Below are positions 1 to 5,022 of a DNA stretch of 5,765 nucleotides, piece by piece; the first letter of the stretch is position 1; every line of letters starts with the position of its first letter. The stretch spans positions 266-6,030 of the forward strand of contig DDCQ01000013.1 in the NCBI GenBank assembly GCA_002334915.1, read 5' to 3'. The notes under the pieces were generated by a model. The model was not told where the DNA came from and searched no databases. It saw nothing but the letters and a program-made list of their open reading frames with translations. This stretch comes from Porticoccaceae bacterium UBA2002 (GTDB lineage Bacteria > Pseudomonadota > Gammaproteobacteria > Pseudomonadales > Porticoccaceae). The translations under genes and the position numbers were made by a program.

Positions 1-195
1 GACACTCTAGGTAAGATGCTTGGGCCAGAACAGTTTCAGGCGCTGCGAGAGAGCAGGGGCCTCGAGCATGATGGCCTAATGCTGCCAGACAAAATTGCCG
101 AGACCTATCTGCACCTGGCCCAGCAGCACAGATCCACCTGGACTCATGAACTAGATCTGCGCTCATTTACCGATCTGCCTTGGTGGAACCACTAG
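1..195 (+). CDS. C-terminal part of a short-chain dehydrogenase/reductase (SDR) family oxidoreductase (5' end outside window)
   Basis: Frame 1 is open from the first base to a TAG at 193-195 and gives the last 64 residues of a protein whose start lies outside the window. The tail reads MLPDKIAETYLHLAQQHRS followed by TWTHELDLRSF. It matches, from memory, the C-terminal end of bacterial SDR oxidoreductases, where a 'mlPe.iAe.Y..L..Q.rsaWThElDLRP' segment follows the Rossmann core. Such enzymes are cytosolic NAD(P)-dependent oxidoreductases with varied substrates. The cofactor-binding Gly-rich motif and the YxxxK catalytic motif would lie upstream, so substrate and cofactor cannot be judged. 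The last bases overlap the stop codon of the convergent gene on the other strand, and no terminator separates them. I am fairly sure of the family but not of the specific function. Confidence 0.75.
   Translation, partial: DTLGKMLGPEQFQALRESRGLEHDGLMLPDKIAETYLHLAQQHRSTWTHELDLRSFTDLPWWNH
192..195. other. CTAG shared by two convergent stop codons (SDR / DUF6482-like)
   Basis: The palindrome CTAG supplies TAG to the plus-strand SDR gene (193-195) and TAG to the minus-strand gene (194-192). The genes therefore overlap tail to tail by four bases with no room for a terminator between them. Confidence 0.9.
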
Positions 196-497
196 TACAG
201 CTGGTTATCCCCAAGAGGCACTTCCAGAGCATTAGAGCCAGTTTTATCCGGCCCGCCCACCATTTCATCATAGGGGCCGGTGTGGCGCAGCACAGTCTCT
301 GTTGCCTTTACCTTGGCCAGAGCTTTTTGCAGCTCAATCAACTTGTGAGACTTCAGAAAATTGCCGCTGTTATCGGCAATATAGTATTCCTCACCCTCCA
401 CCATGGCAGACACCATATACAGGCTTAAATCTACCGAATGGTAAATCAGTTTGTCGACTACAAAATATTTTTTCTGCTTTGCCAGAGGCATTTTCAT
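192..497 (-). CDS. Small DUF6482-like hypothetical protein, 101 aa
   Basis: This gene encodes a 101-residue soluble protein without signal peptide or membrane segment. It has three recognisable parts. Residues about 10-45 look like short beta strands (YFVVDKLIYHSVDLSLYMV, then VEGEEYYIADNSG). A helix rich in Lys, Leu and Ala covers about 46-66. The C-terminal stretch contains YDEMVGGP (residues 75-82) and ends in LEVPL plus a short tail. A short protein that reports a 'gel...l.d..G..l...s' strand region and ends with a (Y/H)DEM(I/V/C)G motif followed by L.(V/L)PL is how I remember the DUF6482 family of gammaproteobacteria; its function is unknown. The ATG at 497 is chosen because AGGA at 509-506 lies 8 nt upstream, whereas the next in-frame ATG at 491 is too far from it. 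The gene lies downstream of the MAPEG gene on the same strand, with a terminator hairpin between them. Its TAG stop overlaps that of the convergent SDR gene. Confidence 0.7.
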   Translation of the reverse strand: MKMPLAKQKKYFVVDKLIYHSVDLSLYMVSAMVEGEEYYIADNSGNFLKSHKLIELQKALAKVKATETVLRHTGPYDEMVGGPDKTGSNALEVPLGDNQLY

Positions 498-512
498 AGG
501 GCAGGTCCTGAT

Positions 513-521
513 GGGTTATAA
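513..521 (-). promoter_or_regulatory. Possible -10 element for the DUF6482-like gene
   Basis: On the minus strand TTATAAC (521-515) lies between the terminator hairpin and the ribosome binding site of the DUF6482-like gene. It resembles a sigma-70 -10 box. No good -35 box is found 16-18 bp upstream, because that position falls inside the terminator stem. A start about 7 bp downstream would leave a leader of only about 10 nt, overlapping the AGGA. The alternative is that the gene depends on readthrough of the terminator. This is a weak call. Confidence 0.2.
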
Positions 522-525
522 CGCG

Positions 526-549
526 AAAAGCCCTCCGAAGAGGGCTTTT
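526..549 (-). terminator. Intrinsic terminator with UUCG tetraloop, downstream of the MAPEG gene
   Basis: A perfect 10-bp inverted repeat (AAAAGCCCTC at 526-535 and GAGGGCTTTT at 540-549) flanks a 4-base loop. Read on the minus strand the loop is TTCG closed by a C-G pair, which is the very stable C(UUCG)G tetraloop, and the stem ends in a run of T. It sits 24 bp beyond the stop codon of the MAPEG gene, so the minus strand is the expected working direction. It would insulate, or partly attenuate, transcription into the DUF6482-like gene. On the plus strand the loop would be the less favourable CGAA. Confidence 0.85.
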
Positions 550-573
550 GACTGAAAACACAGCTTCTGGGTT

Positions 574-939
574 TTATACTAGCTGAATTGCCATGTAGAC
601 CATACACACCACAGAGGCCACCCAGGAGGCCGAGCGCAGCATACTGATGCCCAGCAGATACAGCGGGATATAAACAACGCGCAGAACCAGCCAGATCATG
701 GCCGTAGCACCAATATCCACCTGTAACTGCATAGCCAGCAGGCAGAGGGCTAAAAACGCCGGTAAGCTGGCCTGCAGATTGGCCGAGGCCCGGCTCGCTC
801 GCTCATAGATAACCGTGGTTTCAACAGTCTCATCTCGGCTGGAGAACAACCAGGCAGTATTTTTCAGATTGAGGAACATAGGCAGCAGCCAGATTTGCAC
901 CAGGGCCAGTGCCAGGGTGTAGATAATAATATCGCTCAT
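574..939 (-). CDS. MAPEG family integral membrane protein, 121 aa
   Basis: The protein has the size and four-helix pattern of the MAPEG family (membrane-associated proteins in eicosanoid and glutathione metabolism). Hydrophobic segments lie at about 4-24, 58-75, 79-98 and 103-120. The hallmark region after helix 1-2 reads ERASRASANLQASLPAF (46-62). The family pattern here is RAxxNxxE followed by LP, and the third landmark, LRSxSW (101-106), is also present. Bacterial members sit in the inner membrane; some act as glutathione transferases or peroxidases, and many have no assigned reaction. In this protein the Glu of the RAxxNxxE motif is Ala (A57, codon GCC), so glutathione-dependent activity is uncertain. 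The ATG at 939 is preceded by AGGAAA (950-945), with 7 nt between AGGA and the start codon. The gene is divergent from the ureohydrolase gene and is followed by a strong terminator, so it is probably transcribed alone. Confidence 0.85.
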   Translation of the reverse strand: MSDIIIYTLALALVQIWLLPMFLNLKNTAWLFSSRDETVETTVIYERASRASANLQASLPAFLALCLLAMQLQVDIGATAMIWLVLRVVYIPLYLLGISMLRSASWVASVVCMVYMAIQLV

Positions 940-1080
940 CGGGGTTTCCTTTTTTATTATTGTTGGTCGATGTATTTAGCTTAACAACAAAATTGCTTCC
1001 GTCGTACCCCTTTGGCGTATCTTTAAAACATTTATAAGGGTGATAGACTGCTATTATCAATGACAGGCGGCAGAACAGCT
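940..1080. promoter_or_regulatory. Divergent intergenic region between the MAPEG gene and the ureohydrolase gene
   Basis: This A+T-rich stretch must hold the promoters of both flanking divergent genes. For the plus strand a candidate sigma-70 pair is TTGGCG (1012-1017) with TATAAG (1033-1038), though the 15-bp spacer is short. A second -10-like TATTAT lies at 1052-1057 and lacks a good -35 box. On the minus strand I cannot single out a convincing promoter. An imperfect operator-like inverted repeat, TTGTTG (960-965) and CAACAA (985-990), is separated by 19 bp. These are inspection-level candidates only. Confidence 0.35.
1065..1070 (+). promoter_or_regulatory. Ribosome binding site deciding the ureohydrolase start
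   Basis: AGGCGG ends 10 nt before the ATG at 1081. It lies inside the reading frame that would start at the ATG at 1060, which itself has no Shine-Dalgarno sequence within 15 nt. This favours the downstream start. Confidence 0.5.
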
Positions 1081-2049
1081 ATGAGCGAAACAGCAGGTAA
1101 CAGTTTTAACCAGCCTTTAGGTGGCAACCAGATGCCCAGATTTGCGGGTCAGGCGAGCTTCTTTAGATTGCCGGTTCAGGAAGATGCTGCGGGCCTGGAT
1201 GTGGCGCTGCTGGGTATGCCTGTGGATATAGGCACCAGCAATCGCCCAGGCACCAGATTTGGTCCCCGGGAGATCAGAACAGAGTCTGTGCTAGTGCGCC
1301 CTTATGGCATGGCCACCCAGGCTGCGCCCTTTGACTCCTTTCAGGTGGCAGATATTGGTGATGTAGCAGTCAATCCCTACAACCTGTTAAAAACCGTAGA
1401 TGCTATTGAGGCTGCCGTAGATGGAGTTTTAGCCGCCGGGGCCAAGCCGGTCTCTGTGGGCGGAGACCATACCTGCACCCTGCCAATACTGAGATCCATC
1501 GCCAAAGTTCATGGCCCGGTGGCACTGATTCATATTGATGCCCATGCCGATATCAATGACGAGATGTTTGGGGAAAAGATTGCCCATGGCACGGTCTTTC
1601 GCCGCGCTATCGAAGAGGGGCTAATAGAAACCAGCAAGATGTTTCAGATTGGCCTCAGGGCTACCGGCTATGTGGCAGATGATTTCGACTGGTCCAGGGA
1701 GCAGGGCGCCACAGTGATTACCGCAGAAGAATGCTGGTATAAATCCCTGGCACCATTAATGGATCAGATCCGCGACACCATAGGCCCGGACACGCCCGCT
1801 TATTTAACCTTTGATATTGATGGCCTGGACCCCTCAGTGGCACCTGGTACAGGTACCCCAGAGCCCGGCGGGCTTACAGCCTCTCAGGGGCTGGAGGTAA
1901 TACGAGGCTGCTTCGGTTTAAATCTGGTGGGCTGTGATTTGATGGAAGTGTCGCCACCCTACGACACCACAGGCAATACCTCGCTGTTGGCGGCCAATCT
2001 GCTCTTTGAAATGCTCTGTAGCCTGCCGGGTTGTATTCGCCGCAACTAG
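1081..2049 (+). CDS. gbuA: Guanidinobutyrase/agmatinase-type ureohydrolase (arginase superfamily), 322 aa
   Basis: This is a manganese-dependent ureohydrolase that cleaves a guanidino compound into urea and an amine. The metal ligands of the superfamily are all present (322-aa numbering): His130 in GGDH, Asp153/His155/Asp157 in DAHAD, and Asp245/Asp247 in DIDGLDP. The substrate-side TGTPEPGG loop and the EVSPPYD motif follow. The N-terminus (NQPLGGNQMPRFAG), AHGTVFRRAIEEG and PYDTTGNTSLL resemble, from memory, Pseudomonas GbuA, which acts on 4-guanidinobutyrate to give urea and GABA, more than GpuA or SpeB. Substrate is therefore inferred, and agmatinase remains possible. An in-frame ATG at 1060 would add 7 residues. 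The start at 1081 is preferred because AGGCGG (1065-1070) lies 10 nt before it, the 1060 start has no nearby Shine-Dalgarno sequence, and the resulting length fits the family. The enzyme is cytosolic. The gene converges on the amidohydrolase gene with overlapping stops, and no LysR-type regulator gene is in the window. Confidence 0.85.
   Translation: MSETAGNSFNQPLGGNQMPRFAGQASFFRLPVQEDAAGLDVALLGMPVDIGTSNRPGTRFGPREIRTESVLVRPYGMATQAAPFDSFQVADIGDVAVNPYNLLKTVDAIEAAVDGVLAAGAKPVSVGGDHTCTLPILRSIAKVHGPVALIHIDAHADINDEMFGEKIAHGTVFRRAIEEGLIETSKMFQIGLRATGYVADDFDWSREQGATVITAEECWYKSLAPLMDQIRDTIGPDTPAYLTFDIDGLDPSVAPGTGTPEPGGLTASQGLEVIRGCFGLNLVGCDLMEVSPPYDTTGNTSLLAANLLFEMLCSLPGCIRRN
2046..2049. other. CTAG shared by two convergent stop codons (ureohydrolase / amidohydrolase)
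   Basis: CTAG gives TAG to the plus-strand ureohydrolase gene (2047-2049) and TAG to the minus-strand amidohydrolase gene (2048-2046). This is the same arrangement as at 192-195. No hairpin with a T-run is visible close to either side. Confidence 0.9.
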
Positions 2050-3785
2050 TTGGCCGACAGTGGTGCCGGGGTGCCCTCAAACACCGTGCCCCAGATTTTA
2101 ATATCTTTTATGCGCTTGGGGCTGACCTTATAGGGGTCGGCCTCAAGAATAGTAAAGTCAGCTTTTTTACCCGCCCGTATCGAGCCAATCTCATCTTCAT
2201 AACCCATCACCCAGGCGGCATTAATGGTAATTGCTCGCAGCCCGGCATCCAAACTGACCCGCTCATGCTCACCGGTCAAGTTGCCATTAATGGTGATACG
2301 GTTCACCGCTGCAGACACCAGGGTCAGAGGTTCCAGTGGCGCCATGGGACTGTCCGAGTGGAAAGCAAAGGGCACGCCCAGCCGCTCCAGAGAGCCCAGC
2401 CTCACCATCTGATTGCCGCGGTCGGCACCCAGCCATTGCTCGCTGTAAATATCACTGAGAATAAAATGGTAATAGGGGTTGGCAGACACCACGGCGCCCA
2501 GCTCTTTTAGCTGCCGGTTTTGATCTTCCGTGGTGTAGGCAAAATGCTCCAGAGACAGACGATGGTCTGGTTTGGGGGTATTAGCCTGCAATGTTTTAAT
2601 CAGCTTGATCAGCCGCGCAGCACTGCCATCGCCATTGGTATGGGCGTGCAACTGATAGCCTGCATCCCAAAATGCCTGGGCCCACTGGGTGGTCACATCC
2701 TCGGGCACCATCCACACGCCCTCGTGGCCATCGATATAGCCCGGAAAGTCAAATTGGGCCAGCCCACTGTAGATAGCGCCATCCATCATTAGCTTAAACC
2801 GCCTGTCGAGCTTTACCCTGTGGCTGTTTTGTGAGCGCCACTGGTCAATCTCTTTAAAGGCATCTTCTATCGAGACACCGCGGCCTAGAAAATCAGTGAT
2901 AATGGGGGTTAATATAATTCTTGCCGGAGCCTGAGCGGTTTCAACAGCATGGCGGATCATGGCTATCTCCCCAGCTGGATCACCAAACACCCCAGTCCCC
3001 ATATCCAGCGCGGCGGTCACGCCACCCTGATGAACCATGCGGATAAAGTTTTGCATGCCCTGGCCAAAGCGCGCTGGCTCAAAGATAAACCCCATCTTGG
3101 GTATCAGTGCATACATACCATTTTCAAAGAAGTGGCCGCGCTTCCAGCTGGTGAGTGGGTTGGCTTCAAGCTCGGCTTCTGTAACGCCCAGTAAATCCAT
3201 GGCAGCATCATTGCCAATTAACTCATGGAATGAGCGGTGCCACAGCATCACGGGCTTATCCGGAAATAGCTCAGTTAGCTGCTGGCGAAATAACTCGCCG
3301 TGCCAGAGCGGGTGATAGCCCCAGGTGATAAAGGGGATATTTGGGTTATTGTGCTGGGCAACCAGTTCTTTTAACCGTGCAATATAGGCTTTAGGTGTTG
3401 TGGCCCCGGGAAATTTACCCGTAGGCAGGGACCAGTCATCCGGGGCAATAAATGGAAACTGGGTTAGCACCGCAGGCAGCGAGGGGTGCACATGGGGCTC
3501 AATAAAGCCGGGCATTATAATTTTGCCCTCAAAGCGCCGGTCGATACGGGAGTTTTTATGCTCCCTCCAGCTGCCCAGAGAGTCCAGAGAGCCCACAGCC
3601 ACAATGCGGCCATCGGCCACAGCTACTGCAGTGGCTTCGGGTAGAGCGGGTTCCATGGTGATAATCTTTTTAGCGGTATAGATCACCAGATTATCTACCG
3701 GTTTTATACCTTTGGGGGTTCCGGACGCCCAGCACCAGGAGCTGAGTAATAGCCATAGTGTGGCAAGATTAAAAATTGATTTCAT
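2046..3785 (-). CDS. Exported metal-dependent amidohydrolase (Amidohydro_3 / YtcJ-like), 579 aa
   Basis: This is an amidohydrolase-superfamily enzyme of the YtcJ-like type. In 579-aa numbering it starts with a type I signal peptide (Lys2, hydrophobic core about 4-18, small residues AS at 20-21), which predicts a periplasmic location. The small beta-sandwich half (about 30-92) follows, then the TIM barrel with the metal motif PHVH (97-100; His98, His100). Lys331 lies in KLMMDGA, His380/His382 in LHAHTNGDG, His414 in LEH and Asp478 in HSDSP. The C-terminal strand domain follows (GSIRAGKKADFTILEADP). The full set of metal and catalytic positions suggests an active hydrolase, but the substrate is unknown. 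The ATG at 3785 is chosen because it gives an uninterrupted signal peptide and GGGG lies 7 nt upstream. Extending to the ATG at 3827 or TTG at 3839 would put a charged, Arg-rich stretch in front of it. The gene is divergent from the formaldehyde dehydrogenase gene. It shares a CTAG stop overlap with the ureohydrolase gene and has no visible terminator. Confidence 0.85.
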   Translation of the reverse strand: MKSIFNLATLWLLLSSWCWASGTPKGIKPVDNLVIYTAKKIITMEPALPEATAVAVADGRIVAVGSLDSLGSWREHKNSRIDRRFEGKIIMPGFIEPHVHPSLPAVLTQFPFIAPDDWSLPTGKFPGATTPKAYIARLKELVAQHNNPNIPFITWGYHPLWHGELFRQQLTELFPDKPVMLWHRSFHELIGNDAAMDLLGVTEAELEANPLTSWKRGHFFENGMYALIPKMGFIFEPARFGQGMQNFIRMVHQGGVTAALDMGTGVFGDPAGEIAMIRHAVETAQAPARIILTPIITDFLGRGVSIEDAFKEIDQWRSQNSHRVKLDRRFKLMMDGAIYSGLAQFDFPGYIDGHEGVWMVPEDVTTQWAQAFWDAGYQLHAHTNGDGSAARLIKLIKTLQANTPKPDHRLSLEHFAYTTEDQNRQLKELGAVVSANPYYHFILSDIYSEQWLGADRGNQMVRLGSLERLGVPFAFHSDSPMAPLEPLTLVSAAVNRITINGNLTGEHERVSLDAGLRAITINAAWVMGYEDEIGSIRAGKKADFTILEADPYKVSPKRIKDIKIWGTVFEGTPAPLSAN

Positions 3786-3831
3786 TGGGTGGCCCCGTAG
3801 ATTATTTTTTGTAATTAGACGCCGCATTCTG

Positions 3832-3866
3832 ATAGCCAAAATAGCCTGTTTTAGCCTAGTATGGCA
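3832..3866 (+). repeat. Phased TAGCC direct repeats upstream of the formaldehyde operon
   Basis: ATAGCC at 3832-3837, ATAGCC at 3841-3846 and TTAGCC at 3851-3856 recur every 9-10 bp. A degenerate ATGGCA follows at 3861-3866. The spacing of about one helical turn places the units on the same face of the DNA, as expected for tandem half-sites of a regulator. The units lie 37-71 bp before the dehydrogenase ATG and overlap the candidate TAGTAT -10 box. The repeat is short and A+T-rich, so chance is possible. Confidence 0.45.
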
Positions 3867-3888
3867 ACTAACAATAAAAGCGATATTT

Positions 3889-3896
3889 AAGAGGAA
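3889..3896 (+). promoter_or_regulatory. Strong ribosome binding site of the formaldehyde dehydrogenase gene
   Basis: AAGAGGAA precedes the ATG at 3903, with 6 nt between. It is close to the ideal Shine-Dalgarno sequence and fixes the start codon. Confidence 0.8.
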
Positions 3897-3902
3897 TCAA
3901 CT

Positions 3903-5009
3903 ATGAAGACCAAAGCCGCCGTTGCATTTGGAGCAGGAAAGCCCCTAGAAATTGTCGAAGTCGATCTCGATGGCCCCAGAGCCGGAGAAGTTTTAGTTGA
4001 GATTAAAGCAACAGGCGTGTGCCATACCGACGCATTTACCCTGTCCGGCGATGATCCAGAGGGCGCCTTCCCGGCAATTTTGGGGCACGAGGGTGCAGGT
4101 GTGGTGGTTGATGTGGGCCCAGGCGTAAAAAATCTTAAACCTGGCGACCATGTGATTCCTCTTTACACTGCCGAATGCCGCGAGTGCGATTTCTGCCTCA
4201 ATCCAAAAACCAATCTATGTCAGGCGGTGCGTGCCACCCAGGGCCAAGGCGTGATGCCCGATGGCACCAGCAGATTCTCTTTTGAAGGCAAGCCCATACT
4301 GCACTATATGGGTTGCTCCACCTTCTCCAATTACACCGTGCTCCCAGAGATTTCCCTGGCCAAGGTGCGTGACGACGCGCCCTTCGACAAGATTTGCTAT
4401 ATCGGCTGCGGTGTCACCACCGGAATTGGTGCAGTGGCCTTTACTATGAAAGTTGAAGCTGGCTCCACAGTGGCTGTATTTGGTCTTGGGGGTATTGGCC
4501 TTAATGTGATTCAGGGCGCCAAAATGGTCGGCGCTACCAGAATTATTGGTATTGATTTAAACCCGGCTCGTCAGGCTCTAGGCAAGCAGTTTGGTATGAC
4601 CGACTTTATTAATCCGCGCGATGTGGAAAATGTGGTCGACCATATTATTGATATGACAGGCGGCGGTGTGGATTACAGCTTTGAGTGTATTGGCAATGTA
4701 GAGGTGATGCGTCAGGCACTGGAATGCTGCCATAAAGGCTGGGGTGAGAGCTGTATTGTAGGTGTAGCTGGCGCAGGCAAAGAGATTGCAACCCGACCAT
4801 TTCAGCTGGTGACAGGCCGTTCCTGGCGCGGCACCGCCTTTGGTGGCGCCCGCGGCCGTACAGATGTGCCCAAGATTGTGGACTGGTATATGGATGGCAA
4901 GATCAATATCGATGATCTGATTACCCATAAGATGCCATTGCAAGATATCAACAAAGCCTTTGATTTAATGCATGCGGGCGAGAGCATTAGATCAGTTGTC
5001 GAATTTTAA
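3903..5009 (+). CDS. adhC: S-(hydroxymethyl)glutathione dehydrogenase / class III alcohol dehydrogenase, 368 aa
   Basis: This cytosolic zinc enzyme oxidises S-(hydroxymethyl)glutathione, the adduct of formaldehyde and glutathione, to S-formylglutathione with NAD+. It can also reduce S-nitrosoglutathione. The sequence is a textbook class III ADH of normal length. Catalytic zinc ligands are Cys40 (GVCHTD), His62 (GHEGAG) and Cys169 (GCGVTTG). The structural zinc is held by Cys92, Cys95, Cys98 and Cys106. The NAD fold is marked by GLGGIGL (194-200) and Asp218 at the end of the next strand. Residues for the hydroxymethylglutathione substrate are kept: Asp51 and Glu53 in SGDDPEG, and Arg110 before [14 protein letters not shown], corresponding to human Asp55, Glu57 and Arg115. 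The gene is also called frmA in enterics. It is the first gene of a pair with the hydrolase 13 bp downstream. No frmR-type repressor gene is present in the window. Confidence 0.97.
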   Translation: MKTKAAVAFGAGKPLEIVEVDLDGPRAGEVLVEIKATGVCHTDAFTLSGDDPEGAFPAILGHEGAGVVVDVGPGVKNLKPGDHVIPLYTAECRECDFCLNPKTNLCQAVRATQGQGVMPDGTSRFSFEGKPILHYMGCSTFSNYTVLPEISLAKVRDDAPFDKICYIGCGVTTGIGAVAFTMKVEAGSTVAVFGLGGIGLNVIQGAKMVGATRIIGIDLNPARQALGKQFGMTDFINPRDVENVVDHIIDMTGGGVDYSFECIGNVEVMRQALECCHKGWGESCIVGVAGAGKEIATRPFQLVTGRSWRGTAFGGARGRTDVPKIVDWYMDGKINIDDLITHKMPLQDINKAFDLMHAGESIRSVVEF

Positions 5010-5016
5010 GGCGGAG
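5010..5016 (+). promoter_or_regulatory. Ribosome binding site of the S-formylglutathione hydrolase gene
   Basis: GGCGGAG begins directly after the TAA of the dehydrogenase gene and ends 6 nt before the ATG at 5023. The 13-nt gap leaves no room for a promoter or terminator, so the two genes are one transcription unit. Confidence 0.7.
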
Positions 5017-5022
5017 TTTTAA

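Larger units (their letters stand above)
3786..3902. promoter_or_regulatory. Divergent promoter region between the amidohydrolase and formaldehyde dehydrogenase genes
   Basis: This 117-bp non-coding region must drive both divergent genes. For the plus strand, -10-like hexamers are TAGTAT (3857-3862) and the GATATT/TATTTA stretch near 3882-3889, but neither has a clear -35 box. That would fit an activator-dependent or regulated promoter. The middle of the region carries phased TAGCC repeats, listed separately. No start site can be fixed from the sequence. Confidence 0.4.

Noticed and set aside
302..499. Plus-strand open frames opposite the DUF6482-like gene (180-428 and 302-499)
   Set aside because: The minus-strand gene has a good ribosome binding site and a family-like motif; the plus-strand frames have neither.
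830..1060. Minus-strand 76-aa open frame spanning the MAPEG start and the intergenic region
   Set aside because: It begins at a TTG, overlaps the well-supported MAPEG gene in another frame, and its product shows no family features.
2060..2105. G+C-rich stretch after the ureohydrolase stop that looked like a terminator (GGTG/CACC and GGGG/CCCC pieces)
   Set aside because: The pairing is broken by a 3-base bulge and gives only a 4-bp continuous stem. The bases are explained as the coding end of the amidohydrolase gene.
2031..2510. Plus-strand 159-aa open frame antisense to the amidohydrolase 3' end
   Set aside because: The opposite strand encodes a complete conserved domain with its motifs, and the product of this frame is low in recognisable structure.
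3764..3785. Possible lipoprotein signal in the amidohydrolase leader (SSWC)
   Set aside because: Trp directly before the Cys does not fit the lipobox, where a small residue is needed, so a type I signal peptide is the better reading.
4578..4943. Minus-strand 121-aa open frame inside the formaldehyde dehydrogenase gene
   Set aside because: It lies wholly antisense to a highly conserved enzyme gene, has His/Ala-rich sequence typical of antisense frames, and resembles no family.
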